Positions 52,185 to 61,610 are shown, counted from the stretch's first letter. The stretch: DNA of 64,000 nt from RH-AL1 sp965277735 (GCA_965277735.1 CBDIDO010000003.1:1116001-1180000); one strand, 5' to 3'. The notes: generated from the sequence alone by a model not told the origin. Program-made: numbers and translations.

Positions 52185-53402
52185 ATGGCGGAGTCTGATC
52201 GCGTCTTGATCGTTGGAGGCGGACCCGTCGGCGCGCTGGCTGGGCTGAGCCTTGCCCGCCGCGGCATCCCCGTCACCGTGATCGAGCGTCTGGCCGAGCC
52301 GCCAACCGATCATCGCGCCGCGACCCTGCAACCGTCGACACTCGACTTGTTCGCGCCCCTCGGCCTGACGGATCCGATCATCAAAAAGGGGTTGCAGGCG
52401 CCGCACTTCCAATGGCGCGACAAGCAGACCGGCGAGGTCCTAGCGGAGTTCGACTACGGACGATTGCGCGACGTCAGCGCGCACCCTTTCGTCGTCCAGC
52501 TGGAACAGCATAAGACGGTGCGGATCATCCTTGAGCAGGCTCGCAAGCACGCATGCTTCACGTTGCTGCGACCGGTCGATGTGTTGGCGGTGCGGCAGAC
52601 TGCCGATCACGTCGAGGCCGATATTAGGGATGCCGAGGGCCGCGAACAGCGGCTGACCGGGCGCTATCTCCTAGGGTGCGACGGGGGCCGCAGCCTCGTG
52701 CGTCATGCGACGAGCGTAAGCTTTGAAGGATTCACGTGGCAGGAGCGCTTCAACATCGCCACCACGAAGATCGATTTCGCAACGCTCAAGGGCTTCCGCT
52801 ACCGCAACTATCTCGCCCATCCGGATCGATGGACCGCCGTCTTCAAGGTGCCGGGCCCCGACGATACCGGCCTGTGGCGTGCCGTCTTCCCGACCAAGAC
52901 GCAGGAGACCGACGAGGAGGTCATGGGCGACGATTGGATCGAGGCCCGCTTCGCGGAGCTGCTGCCTGAAGGCGTCCCCTGCGAGATCCTCCATCGCAAC
53001 ATGTACAGCGTCCATCAACGCGTCGCCGGGGCGTTCCGCGCAGGGCGCTTCATCCTCGCCGGCGATGCCGCCCACATCAACAACCCGCTCGGGGGCATGG
53101 GCATGAACAGCGGCTTCCAGGATGCCCTCAACCTCTGCGAGAAGCTCGGCATGATCTGGGAGGGCGCCGACGCCGACCCGCTGCTCGACAAGTACGACCG
53201 CCAGCGGCGGTTGACGGCCGTCGAGTTCGTTCAGGAACAATCGATCGGTAACAAGAAGATGCTGGAAGAGAGTGATCCGAAGGCGCGCCAGACGCGACTG
53301 GACGCGATGCGCCGGATGGCCGAGGATTCCGTCGCGCACCACGCTTTCCTGATGCGGGCGTCCCTCATCGGCATGCTGAAGCGGGCGGAAGACATTGCCT
53401 AG
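52185..53402 (+). CDS. FAD-dependent aromatic monooxygenase (MhpA/PheA-like)
   Basis: This 405-residue protein has the FAD fold VLIVGGGPVGALAGLSLARRG, the middle motif LLGCDGGRSLVRH (DG motif) and GRFILAGDAAHINNPLGGMG, all in order for class A flavin hydroxylases of the MhpA/phenol hydroxylase group. It lacks the C-terminal thioredoxin-like extension of the longer members. It overlaps the start of the following ABC ATPase gene by 8 bases, so hydroxylation and import appear to be co-expressed. It starts about 200 bases from the divergent binding-protein gene, where a shared promoter region probably lies. Confidence 0.88.
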   Translation: MAESDRVLIVGGGPVGALAGLSLARRGIPVTVIERLAEPPTDHRAATLQPSTLDLFAPLGLTDPIIKKGLQAPHFQWRDKQTGEVLAEFDYGRLRDVSAHPFVVQLEQHKTVRIILEQARKHACFTLLRPVDVLAVRQTADHVEADIRDAEGREQRLTGRYLLGCDGGRSLVRHATSVSFEGFTWQERFNIATTKIDFATLKGFRYRNYLAHPDRWTAVFKVPGPDDTGLWRAVFPTKTQETDEEVMGDDWIEARFAELLPEGVPCEILHRNMYSVHQRVAGAFRAGRFILAGDAAHINNPLGGMGMNSGFQDALNLCEKLGMIWEGADADPLLDKYDRQRRLTAVEFVQEQSIGNKKMLEESDPKARQTRLDAMRRMAEDSVAHHAFLMRASLIGMLKRAEDIA

Positions 53403-54303
53403 TCCGCTGCGCGACGCCGTATCGGCCGCACCGTCGCCCGGCGCCACCGGGGAAGCGTCACCACCTCAATCCCTAGGCACCGGCTCGACTGGCGTGACGG
53501 CACGCGGCGGTGCGCCGCTCCCGTTCAAGATCAAGATTACCGGCGTCACGAAGACGTTCAGGGTCGGCAAGGAACAGGTGACGGCGCTCCAGGACGTCAG
53601 CCTCACGATCATGCCCGGCGAGTTCATCGTGATCGTCGGGCCAAGCGGATGCGGCAAGACGACATTGCTTCGCATCGTCGCCGGCCTCGACGAGCAGAGC
53701 CACGGGCATGTCGTGCGCCGGCACGCGGACAAGGCGAAACCGCTGACGACCACCGTGTTCCAGGAGCACGCGGTCTTTCCGTGGCTGTCGGTGGAAGGCA
53801 ATATCGGCTACGGCCTGAGGATGCGCGGCGTCCCCAAGTCGGAGCGCGAGACGGTCGTGCGCAGCTTCCTCGACAAGATGGGACTGCGGGATTACGCGAA
53901 GGCCTATCCGCACCAGCTCTCCGGCGGCATGCGGCAGCGCGTGTCGGTCGCGCGCGCCTTTGCAAACGATCCGGAGATCCTCTGCATGGACGAGCCGTTC
54001 GCGGCATTGGACGAGCAGAACAAGGCCATCATGCTCGAGGAGTTGATGCGCATCTGGAGCGAGAGCCGCAAGACCGCCCTGTTCATCACCCACAGCCTGG
54101 ACGAGGCCCTCGTCCTCTCCGACAAGATCATCGTGATGACGGCGAAGCCCGGACGCATCGCGGCCGTCTTTGAGAATCCGTTGCCGCGTCCGCGGCGCAC
54201 CTACGAGATCCGCCAGGATCCCGCCTACGGCAAGCTGTCGAACGAGATCTGGTCGATCCTCCGGGCGGAGGTGTTCAAGTCGCGCGGGGAGCTGCCGGCA
54301 TGA
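53395..54303 (+). CDS. ABC transporter ATPase (SsuB/TauB type)
   Basis: This 302-residue protein has Walker A GPSGCGKTT, signature LSGGMRQR, Walker B ILCMDEPFAALDEQ and the switch His in ITHSLDEA. The ATG at 53395 overlaps the monooxygenase stop; the first 45 residues are a low-complexity Pro/Ala/Gly extension not usual in SsuB, so a later start is possible. It pairs with the permease overlapping its end and with the binding protein at 50972. Confidence 0.92.
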   Translation: MPSPLRDAVSAAPSPGATGEASPPQSLGTGSTGVTARGGAPLPFKIKITGVTKTFRVGKEQVTALQDVSLTIMPGEFIVIVGPSGCGKTTLLRIVAGLDEQSHGHVVRRHADKAKPLTTTVFQEHAVFPWLSVEGNIGYGLRMRGVPKSERETVVRSFLDKMGLRDYAKAYPHQLSGGMRQRVSVARAFANDPEILCMDEPFAALDEQNKAIMLEELMRIWSESRKTALFITHSLDEALVLSDKIIVMTAKPGRIAAVFENPLPRPRRTYEIRQDPAYGKLSNEIWSILRAEVFKSRGELPA

Positions 54304-55058
54304 CCACCGGCCAGACCCGCGCCCTCAATATCCTTTCGCCGATCGCGCTTCTCGCCGTCTGGCAGCTCGCGGTGACGGCCGGTCTGGTCGATCGCCGCAT
54401 GTTCCCGCCGCCGAGTGAGATCCTGACGACGCTGTTCCAGATGGCACGCGGCGGCGACCTCTGGATCAACCTGCTGGCGAGCCTGTGGCGGGTCGGCGCC
54501 GGGCTCGCGCTCGGGTCCTTCGCGGGGATCGTCGTCGGCGTGTCGATGGGCCTGTCGGCGCTGATCCGGGCGATCATCCAGCCGCTGGTCTCGGCAACCT
54601 ATCCGGTCCCGCGCACGGCCATCGTGCCGCTCTTCCTGATCATCTTCGGCATCGGCGAGGTGGCGAAGATCATGGTCGTCGCGACGAGCGTCTTCTACGT
54701 CGTCCTGATCGCGTCGATGACGGGCGTAATGTCGATCGAGCGCACCTACATTGACGTCGGCAGGGACCTGCGTATCAGCCGCTTCCAGGCGTTCAGGACC
54801 ATCGCGCTTCCGGGCGCTCTTCCCGCCGTCATCGGCGGCTTGAAGCTCGGCGCGGGCATCGCCTTCATCGTCCTGGTCGTGGCCGAGTATACCGGCTCGC
54901 AGACAGGCATCGGCTACATGATCTGGGAAGGCTGGCAGACGCTGGACATCGACCAGATGTACGTAGGGCTCCTGATGATCGCCGTCATCGGCTGGCTCGT
55001 CAGCCTCCTCATGGACGAGTTCGAGTATCTCGCCGTGCCGTGGCGGCGCCACCGCTGA
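54300..55058 (+). CDS. ABC transporter permease (SsuC/TauC type)
   Basis: This 252-residue inner-membrane protein has about six hydrophobic segments and the EAA loop at FQAFRTIALPGALPAVIGG, where the ATPase docks. The start overlaps the ATPase stop (ATGA). Completes a sulfonate/nitrate-type importer that is probably dedicated to the pathway substrate. Confidence 0.92.
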   Translation: MTTGQTRALNILSPIALLAVWQLAVTAGLVDRRMFPPPSEILTTLFQMARGGDLWINLLASLWRVGAGLALGSFAGIVVGVSMGLSALIRAIIQPLVSATYPVPRTAIVPLFLIIFGIGEVAKIMVVATSVFYVVLIASMTGVMSIERTYIDVGRDLRISRFQAFRTIALPGALPAVIGGLKLGAGIAFIVLVVAEYTGSQTGIGYMIWEGWQTLDIDQMYVGLLMIAVIGWLVSLLMDEFEYLAVPWRRHR

Positions 55059-55068
55059 CCAATTCCTG

Positions 55069-56265
55069 ATGCTGCAAAGCTCGACGCGCACCGCTTGGCG
55101 CCTTGCGGTGCCGGTCTTCACCCTGGCGGTCGGCGGCGCCGGCGGCGCCGTCGCGACGGCCGCCCACTTGCCGCTCGGCTGGTTGTTGGGCGCGCTCGTC
55201 GGGGCGGCGCTCGTCTGTTGTGTGTACGAGAAGGCGCATATCCCGCAGCCTTGGCGCTATAGCGGACAACTGGTGATCGGTCTGTCGGCAGGTTTCGCCT
55301 TCACGCCCCGCCTTTTGCAGCACGTCGCGAGCCTGCTGCCGGTCATGGTGCTGGCGGTCTTCGGATCGATCGCGACCGGGCTCGCCTGCTCGCGCCTGTT
55401 GATCGTCCTGGCCAAAACGGATCCCGCGACAGCCTATTTCGCGAGCGTGCCAGGCGGCGTCGCGGAGATGGCCAACCTCGCCGATCGGCACGGCGGCGAG
55501 GTCGCGCCTGTCGCCGTCGCGCAGACGCTGCGGATCTTCTTCGCCGTGCTGACGATCCCGCTCCTCGTGCGCGTCCTGGGGCGACCGGAGGCGAGCGCCG
55601 CCCTCGCCGCGGTGCAGCCTTTGGCTCTCGCCTATATTGCTCCGTCGCTCGCTGCCGCCTCGTTAGCGGGATGGCTTCCCGCGCGGCGCCACATCCCCAA
55701 CGCGTGGCTGCTCGGCGGCCTGGCGGTCGGCGTCGCCATCGCGGCCTGCACCGGCGCGGACTTCAAGCTGCCGGCGCCCGTCCTGTCGATCGCCCAGGTG
55801 CTCATCGGCGCGTCGCTCGGCGCACGACTGCGGCGCCGCACCCTCCTTCGCGAGGCGCGTGTCGCGCTCATATCCATCTGCGCGACGTCGATCCTCCTCG
55901 CCGGCACTATTGCGATGGGGCTCGCCTTGTCGTGGCAGGCCCACGTCGGCCTGACGACGGCGATACTCGGCACATCGCCGGGCGGATTGGCGGAGATGGG
56001 ACTGACGGCCATCGCGCTGCACGCCGACGTCGGCCTCGTCGTCGCCTTCCATTTCGTCCGCACGCTGCTGGTCGCGACCTTGAGCGTGCCGATCTACCTG
56101 GCGGCGCGGCGGCTGCGCGGCCGCACCGCCCGAGCCGGTCGTCGCGTCGCTAGTTCGGGACGCGCGTCGCCAGACGGTGCATCGCCGGCGCGAGTTGATG
56201 ACTCGCGGCGCCGGCATCTGACAGGACCGGAGCCCGGCTCTCGACGAGCGCCGCCTGCGTCTTGA
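55069..56265 (+). CDS. AbrB-family membrane protein
   Basis: This 398-residue protein has about ten hydrophobic segments and the internal duplication typical of the AbrB group (COG3180), with GGVAEMANLADRHGGE and GTSPGGLAEMGLTAIALHA as paired PGGxxEM motifs. Often annotated as a putative ammonia monooxygenase, but this group is not an oxygenase; transport or regulation is more likely. The last 40 residues are Arg/Ser/Pro-rich and overlap the end of the LysR gene on the other strand by 116 bases, so the natural stop may be earlier. Last gene of the transport operon. Confidence 0.83.
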   Translation: MLQSSTRTAWRLAVPVFTLAVGGAGGAVATAAHLPLGWLLGALVGAALVCCVYEKAHIPQPWRYSGQLVIGLSAGFAFTPRLLQHVASLLPVMVLAVFGSIATGLACSRLLIVLAKTDPATAYFASVPGGVAEMANLADRHGGEVAPVAVAQTLRIFFAVLTIPLLVRVLGRPEASAALAAVQPLALAYIAPSLAAASLAGWLPARRHIPNAWLLGGLAVGVAIAACTGADFKLPAPVLSIAQVLIGASLGARLRRRTLLREARVALISICATSILLAGTIAMGLALSWQAHVGLTTAILGTSPGGLAEMGLTAIALHADVGLVVAFHFVRTLLVATLSVPIYLAARRLRGRTARAGRRVASSGRASPDGASPARVDDSRRRHLTGPEPGSRRAPPAS

Positions 56266-57154
56266 GCGCCGACCGCACCTCTGCCATCGCCCGCGTGAAC
56301 GGCCGGTTCTGCGCCGCCGCGAGCACCATGACGTTCGAGATGCTGGGGTGGACGATCTGCCAGGCTCTGAGGGCGCCGCTGTCGATCTCGCGCGCGACGC
56401 AGGAAATCGGCAACACGGAATATGCGGAGCCGGCGAGGATCAACTCGCGGATGACGGCAAACGAATCGACGTTCGCCTCCACCTCGAGATGAAATCCAGC
56501 CGCGGCGCAGCAGCGATCGAGCTTGCGCCGCAAGCCATGGTCGGACCCGGGAAGAACGAGTGGAAGCTGCGCGAGGTCGCCCATGCCGACTGTGCCGCTT
56601 TCGGCGACGATGGGAAATGGGAGCGGATCGCGCCCGACGAGGTACAGATCCTCGGAGACGAGGCGCTCGGTCGTGACCGCCGGCGCATGGCGGGCATCGT
56701 GCAGGATCGCGAGGTCGATGCGGCCCGACAAGAGCCATTCGAGAACGTGGCCCGAAAAGCCGTCAACGAGATGTAGCTTCACGGCGGGAGCCTCCGCGCG
56801 CAGGCGACGGAGGACGGCGACGCCCATCGCGATGCTGATTGACGTCGGCAGGCCGAGCGTGACGTTTCCGCCGACGACGGCATCGCGGTCGGCGGCCGTC
56901 GCATAGGCGGACTTGAGCTGCCCGATGATGTCAGAGACGTTGTCGTAGAACCGCATCCCCGCCGACGTCAGCGCGACGCCGCGACCATTGCGGTAGAAGA
57001 GCTGCGAGCCGATCTCGAACTCGAGCTTGCGGACCTGCCGACTGAGGCTGGGTTGCCCCACGCCGAGGACGGCGGCCGCTTTTGAGAAGCTGCCGCTCTT
57101 AGCGACGGCGCAGAAGCATTCGAGCTGGCGAAGGTCGATGGAGCTGAGGTTCAT
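56150..57154 (-). CDS. LysR-family transcriptional regulator
   Basis: This 334-residue protein has an N-terminal helix-turn-helix (RQLECFCAVAKSGSFSKAAA, LGVGQPSLSRQVRKLE) and the LysR effector domain with NVTLGLPTSIS near residue 96. GGGAG stands before the ATG. It faces the AbrB gene tail-to-tail. A catabolic activator for the neighbouring module is likely; no T-N11-A box was assigned for it because its upstream 40 bases belong to a small exported-protein gene. Confidence 0.9.
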   Translation of the reverse strand: MNLSSIDLRQLECFCAVAKSGSFSKAAAVLGVGQPSLSRQVRKLEFEIGSQLFYRNGRGVALTSAGMRFYDNVSDIIGQLKSAYATAADRDAVVGGNVTLGLPTSISIAMGVAVLRRLRAEAPAVKLHLVDGFSGHVLEWLLSGRIDLAILHDARHAPAVTTERLVSEDLYLVGRDPLPFPIVAESGTVGMGDLAQLPLVLPGSDHGLRRKLDRCCAAAGFHLEVEANVDSFAVIRELILAGSAYSVLPISCVAREIDSGALRAWQIVHPSISNVMVLAAAQNRPFTRAMAEVRSALKTQAALVESRAPVLSDAGAASHQLAPAMHRLATRVPN

Positions 57155-57195
57155 CGTGTCATCTCCCTTGGCCCGAGTCGATCATGCGTGAACGG

Positions 57196-57384
57196 TCAGG
57201 TCCCGGCGCGAGCCGCGCGCCCCTTCCTCGATCTCGCCTTCTGGTGACGCCGGAGCGGCCTATGGACGTGCTGCGCCGAGCCCACGGCGGCCGCGGCTCC
57301 GACTGCCGCGTCTGTCGCCTGGGCAAGGCAGGGGCCGAGCGTCAGCAAGAACGCGGCCGAGGCGAAGGCAAGGAGCCTGATCAT
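57196..57384 (-). CDS. small exported protein (62 aa)
   Basis: This 62-residue frame begins MIRLLAFASAAFLLTLGPCL with a signal peptidase site near LAQA; the rest is short and basic. GGAGG stands 6 bases before the ATG. It lies right after the second SphA-like gene, as another small exported protein lies after the first copy. Family not recognised. Confidence 0.5.
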   Translation of the reverse strand: MIRLLAFASAAFLLTLGPCLAQATDAAVGAAAAVGSAQHVHRPLRRHQKARSRKGRAARAGT

Positions 57385-57397
57385 GACGAGCCTCCGG

Positions 57398-58556
57398 GCC
57401 ATCCCTTTCAGGATGGTTCGTGTCAGAACAGTTTGCGAGCGGCGGATATGACGATGGTCGTGGCGTTGTAGTTGTTCTGATGGTAGACGGGGAAGAGGGC
57501 CTTGATCTTGTATGTGGCTTCGGTGACGGGGTCGTCGTAGGCGAGGACGGGACCGACATCGATCTTGGCGTAGATGTCACCGCCGGGTGCGACGAGGGCG
57601 TTGGCGGTGTTGTGGTCGCCGTTGAGCTGCTGGGCGTAATCGCCGGCGATGCCGCCTTGGAAGTGGCCGATGCGCTGTGTCAGCGAATAATCGAGGTCGA
57701 TCAGGTTGCCGCCCTGGTAGCCGGAGATGGCGTTGCGGCGGTTGGTATCGAAGAAGAAGCGGGTGCTGATCTCGGTGCCGTCGCCGATCGACAGCCAAGT
57801 CGGCTTTGTGAGGTAGGTGAAGGCGACGTTGGGAATGGTGATGAAGGTGTTCTTGCCGGGATTGGCGAAGTTGTCGACGTTGTAGTTGCCGAGCGGGATC
57901 TCGGCCGACAGGGCGAAGGCGCCGGTGAGGCCGTACTTCAGCTTGGGATTGTCGCCGGGCGTGGCGCCGTACTGACCGAGGTATTTGCTGGCGAAGAAGA
58001 TGTCGGAGAAGCTGTCCTGCAGGCCGCGAGCATTGCCGTGGAGGAAGCTGCCGTTCACGGTGAGCGCCTGATGCTCGAAGATGTAGTTGAACTGGAACGA
58101 CGAGGCGATCTTGAAGCCGAAGGGCTTCCAGGGATATTCGTAGAGGAAGCCGGCGCCGAGGATCTGCGCGTAGAGAAAGGCGGGATTGGCGGTGGCGGAT
58201 AGGTTGCCGTTTTGATCGCGGTAGTAGGGCGAGTTGGACAACACCCCGGCAAGGCCGCCGTAGAGGCCGGGTTCCGGTGGTAGGTAGGCCTGGCGGATGT
58301 CGGTGCCGCCGAGCGGGGCGCCGTAGACGCCGCCTTCGACGGCATGCGCGGCGGAGGCCGAGAAGAGCGTGATGGCGGCGCCCATTGTGGCAACGAGCCA
58401 CGTCGCGCGCGGCGTCTCGCTCGTCTCGATGCAAACCTGATCCGACTTCATGGCACACCCCTCCGCGCCAGCTAAACTCTTGCGGGATCAGTGGTTCCAC
58501 GCCCCCTCCCGCACAGTCGTCACGAAAAGGAAATCTATCCGCTAGGCGATCAAAGC
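57398..58556. repeat. direct repeat, copy 2 (1159 bp)
   Basis: Second copy of the segment at 45574-46732. The two copies bracket 10.7 kb that hold the SDR, deacetylase, racemase, amidase, ABC, monooxygenase and LysR genes. Homologous recombination between them could delete or amplify that module. Confidence 0.92.
57423..58451 (-). CDS. SphA-like/phenol MetA-pathway outer-membrane protein, copy 2
   Basis: The 342-residue product is the same as that at 45599-46627, with the same signal region and terminal beta strand. Its surroundings differ: a deacetylase gene diverges on its 5' side and a small exported protein and LysR gene follow. Because the repeat includes the region upstream of the start codon, both copies should share a promoter. 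Which copy is original is not clear. Confidence 0.85.
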   Translation of the reverse strand: MKSDQVCIETSETPRATWLVATMGAAITLFSASAAHAVEGGVYGAPLGGTDIRQAYLPPEPGLYGGLAGVLSNSPYYRDQNGNLSATANPAFLYAQILGAGFLYEYPWKPFGFKIASSFQFNYIFEHQALTVNGSFLHGNARGLQDSFSDIFFASKYLGQYGATPGDNPKLKYGLTGAFALSAEIPLGNYNVDNFANPGKNTFITIPNVAFTYLTKPTWLSIGDGTEISTRFFFDTNRRNAISGYQGGNLIDLDYSLTQRIGHFQGGIAGDYAQQLNGDHNTANALVAPGGDIYAKIDVGPVLAYDDPVTEATYKIKALFPVYHQNNYNATTIVISAARKLF

Positions 58557-58674
58557 TGAGGAAGAACGTCGGCGATGCTGGTTTGTAAGGCGAAAAGCCT
58601 TCCTTTCATGCAGATCAGACCAGACCAGCTTGACGGTAAATCAAGCTGGCGGCTCGCGGAAGGATGAATGAGAT

Positions 58675-59595
58675 ATGGACTACGATTACTCTGCAATATG
58701 CAATCGTATGCCGCTTCGATGGCCCAATAGAGCACGAGTAGCGCTGATTTTAACTTTCAATCTAGAAACGTGGGATCTTACAAAAGACACCGACAAGCCC
58801 TACTATGCCGGCGGCCCATCGATACTGCCCGACATCTTACCGGGAAACACGCCTGATTTCCCCAACTTCACTTGGCGAGAGTACGGTCAGCGCGTCGGCA
58901 TTTGGCGTCTCATCGAGCTCTTCGACAAGTTGGGGATCAAAGCATCATGTACCACAAACGCAGTGACATTTGAGCGTCGCGGCGCGATGACGAAGGCCGT
59001 CCTTGAACGCGGCTGGGAGTTGGTCACCCATAATTGGGAGCAGGGTGAATTGTTGACAAACTTTCATACTGATCCGGCCAAGGAGCGCGAGATTGTGCTG
59101 CGGACGCTCGATGCCTTCGAGAAGGCAACGGGACGGCGATCCAAAGGATGGCTGTCGTCGTCGTTGCGCGGAACGCTGCAAACGGCAGATATCCTCGCCG
59201 AATATGGCGCCCTCTTCTATTGCGACATCATGAACGACGATCAGCCGTACTTGCTGCGCACGCCGCACGGTCCGATCGTGAGCATTCCCTACTCGAACGA
59301 GATCAACGACTTCACTTTTATCACGCGCAAAAACTATACGACAGATCAGTTCCGCGACGCTCTGATAGAGGAATTCGACGTCCTCTATGAGGAAGGGGCG
59401 ACAACGGGACGGCTCATGAACGTCGGGCTCCATCCTCACGTGGCCGGCCGAGCCCATCGCATTCGCGCCCTCCGCGAATTCGTCGAGCACGTCAAAGGGC
59501 GCCCCGGTGTCTGGTGGCCGACCCGCGAAGAGATTGCCACCTGGTATCTCGCGAACCACCAGCACCACATCCCCGGCCAACTCGGGGACGGATAG
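58675..59595 (+). CDS. polysaccharide deacetylase family protein (PuuE-like)
   Basis: This 306-residue NodB-fold protein has FNLETWDLTKD (N-x-E-x-W as in the gene at 47820), VTHNWEQGE with one metal His, GWLSSSLRG and NVGLHPHVAG with two further His. The canonical DD of chitin deacetylases is absent. A ring-amide hydrolase role like PuuE is more likely than sugar deacetylation. The 5' stretch has lower GC than the rest of the gene. The IclR regulator gene follows 110 bases later and may control it. Confidence 0.85.
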   Translation: MDYDYSAICNRMPLRWPNRARVALILTFNLETWDLTKDTDKPYYAGGPSILPDILPGNTPDFPNFTWREYGQRVGIWRLIELFDKLGIKASCTTNAVTFERRGAMTKAVLERGWELVTHNWEQGELLTNFHTDPAKEREIVLRTLDAFEKATGRRSKGWLSSSLRGTLQTADILAEYGALFYCDIMNDDQPYLLRTPHGPIVSIPYSNEINDFTFITRKNYTTDQFRDALIEEFDVLYEEGATTGRLMNVGLHPHVAGRAHRIRALREFVEHVKGRPGVWWPTREEIATWYLANHQHHIPGQLGDG

Positions 59596-59705
59596 CTCGA
59601 GGGCGAGACATTCGCTCCGAAACAACCGAAAGCTGCAACACAAATTTGCCTGAGATAGGGTACGAAACTTGCTTCGATAGCACAGTCATCGAGCGAGTTT
59701 GAACC

Positions 59706-60578
59706 ATGGAACGTGACGGGGGCGTGCGCGCCATCGGCAGGGGCCTGGCCGTCCTGAGGGCAATAAATCAACACGCATCGATGGATCTGACGTCCATTTC
59801 GAAGGCGACGGGGCTGCCGTACGCCACCGCCTGCCGCATCGTTGAAACCCTGATTGAAGAAGGAATGATCGAGCGGGAGCCGAGCCGTAAGCAGTACCGC
59901 CCGACATCGCTCGTTCAGACTCTGAGTTACGGCTTTCGGCCTGAGGACCGGCTCGTGCCGGCTGCACAGGATCCGATCAACGAGGTGACACGCGCGCTCC
60001 TGTGGCCGCTGACGATTTGCAGCCGAGTTGGATCGTCGATGATGATCCGGGCCTCGAGCCATAGAATTTCGCCGAAGACCCTCAACTTGTATCACCCCGG
60101 CTATACCATTCCCATTCTGGGTTGCTCGGCCGGTATCGTGTACTTGGCTTTTTGTGGTGACTCTGAACGTGAAATCATTCTCGATGCGCTCGAGCATTCG
60201 GGCGATTTTGGGGGCACCTATGCCCGCCGTTCACTCGAGCGCACTTTCACCGAAGTCCGCAAGCGTGGCTACGGGCAGACAGAGCGCTGCCAAAACAATG
60301 CCAATCCCGGCAAGACGTCGTCGATCGCTGCGCCGTTGCTTGCCGGCAGTGAATGTGTAGGAGCGGTCACGCTAACCGTCTTCTCGTCGGTCATGACGGC
60401 GTCGGAGGCCGCAGAACGCTACCATGAGCCGGTCTGCGACGTCGCGCGCCGCATATCTATGCGGCTCGACGACTCTCCGTTGCCGCTGAACGCTGCGATC
60501 GACGCAGTCGCGACGGCACCGGCGAGCCCGCGCCGATCAGTCGACGCTGCCGCCCTGATGGCGCGTGTTCACGGCTGA
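59706..60578 (+). CDS. IclR-family transcriptional regulator
   Basis: This 290-residue protein has an N-terminal winged helix-turn-helix (AIGRGLAVLRAINQHASMDL, KATGLPYATACRIVETL) and a C-terminal ligand-binding GAF-like domain (TSSIAAPLLAGSECVGAVTL) of the MhpR/IclR type. These usually activate aromatic catabolism genes in response to the substrate. It overlaps the end of the LysR gene on the opposite strand by 10 bases. Target genes are probably the adjacent deacetylase or the lyase operon. Confidence 0.9.
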   Translation: MERDGGVRAIGRGLAVLRAINQHASMDLTSISKATGLPYATACRIVETLIEEGMIEREPSRKQYRPTSLVQTLSYGFRPEDRLVPAAQDPINEVTRALLWPLTICSRVGSSMMIRASSHRISPKTLNLYHPGYTIPILGCSAGIVYLAFCGDSEREIILDALEHSGDFGGTYARRSLERTFTEVRKRGYGQTERCQNNANPGKTSSIAAPLLAGSECVGAVTLTVFSSVMTASEAAERYHEPVCDVARRISMRLDDSPLPLNAAIDAVATAPASPRRSVDAAALMARVHG

Positions 60579-61477
60579 TCGCCTCGTTTGCCCAGCTCGG
60601 AGAAAAAAGCCCTGAAGTTTTGAAGCGTGGGTGATTCCTGATTACGCCGTGTCGCTAAAGCGATTTCGATGAATAACTTTCTCGAGCTAACAAGTTTGAG
60701 GCTTTTCACGACATCCGGGCGCAGGCCGCCGAGGCTTTCAGGGACGAGGGCGACGCCTAGCCCGGTGGACGCCATATTCAGCGCCGTCGTGAATTCGTGT
60801 GTCTCGACGATGCCACGCAGAACGACGGCTTCTGATTCGAGGATCTCGAAGAGGATCTCGGAAATGCCGCCGCCGCCCGCGCGTTGGCTCGGCCAGATCA
60901 ACGTTTCGCCGTCAAGTTCCTTGATCTTCATGCGTGCCTTTTGCCCAAGGCGGTGGGCACGAGAGACGACTGCGACCAAGGTCTCGCGATGGACCGGAAG
61001 CACGGCAAATGCCTCTTTGGCGGCGACTGGTGGCCGCACGAAGGCGACGTCGATCCGGCCCTCCATCAGCGCCTTTATCAACATCTCGGAGCGGCCTTCC
61101 AAGAGGTTGAGAGTGACTTCAGGAAACGCCACGCGGAAACTCTGAATCGGCGTCGTCACCTCCGACACGAACGCCGCTGACTCGGTCATGCCGATTGAGA
61201 TGCGACCGATATCTCCGCGGGCGATCTGTTGCGCCTTTACAATCGCGAACCGGCATTCCGCGAGGAGCGAGCGGGCGTCGTCCGCGAATTGACGACCAGC
61301 GGTCGTCAATTCGATCCCGCGCCCGACGCGCCGCAACAACGCCACGCCGACGTCCTTTTCAAGCGCCTTAACCTGTTGCGTAAGTGCTGGCTGCGCAATG
61401 CCGAGCCTCTTCGCGGCAGCCGTCACGCTCGACGTCTCTGCCACGGCGACGAAGTAGCGAAGATGGCGAAGCTCCAT
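60569..61477 (-). CDS. LysR-family transcriptional regulator
   Basis: This 302-residue LysR protein has the helix-turn-helix ELRHLRYFVAVAETSSVTAA and RLGIAQPALTQQVKALE, then the effector domain (ISIGMTESAAFVSEV). It is divergent from the lyase gene at 61611 with 133 bases between, which is the standard LysR arrangement, and that gap contains LysR-type sites. It probably activates the lyase/SDR operon and represses itself. Confidence 0.92.
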   Translation of the reverse strand: MELRHLRYFVAVAETSSVTAAAKRLGIAQPALTQQVKALEKDVGVALLRRVGRGIELTTAGRQFADDARSLLAECRFAIVKAQQIARGDIGRISIGMTESAAFVSEVTTPIQSFRVAFPEVTLNLLEGRSEMLIKALMEGRIDVAFVRPPVAAKEAFAVLPVHRETLVAVVSRAHRLGQKARMKIKELDGETLIWPSQRAGGGGISEILFEILESEAVVLRGIVETHEFTTALNMASTGLGVALVPESLGGLRPDVVKSLKLVSSRKLFIEIALATRRNQESPTLQNFRAFFSELGKRGDQP

Positions 61478-61507
61478 TCAATATATTAAACGTATGAGTC
61501 CGCGGCG

Positions 61508-61569
61508 ATCAATCTATTAGACTGATGGTCAAGTGGCTGGCTAAAATGCCGATCGAAGTACCGATCGGC
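61508..61569. promoter_or_regulatory. LysR binding-site candidates in divergent promoter
   Basis: The gap between the LysR gene and the lyase gene has ATCA-N11-TGAT at 61508-61526 (a T-N11-A LysR box with symmetrical arms) and an 8-base inverted repeat GCCGATCG / CGATCGGC with a 6-base spacer at 61548-61569. Spacing fits a recognition site plus an activation site before the lyase start at 61611. Confidence 0.5.
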
Positions 61570-61610
61570 CACCTCCAGCGGTAACGCAACCGATAGAATC
61601 GAGCTGACTA

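Noticed and set aside
55069..56265. Ammonia monooxygenase
   Set aside because: This label is an old misannotation of the AbrB membrane family; no metal-oxygenase motifs are visible.
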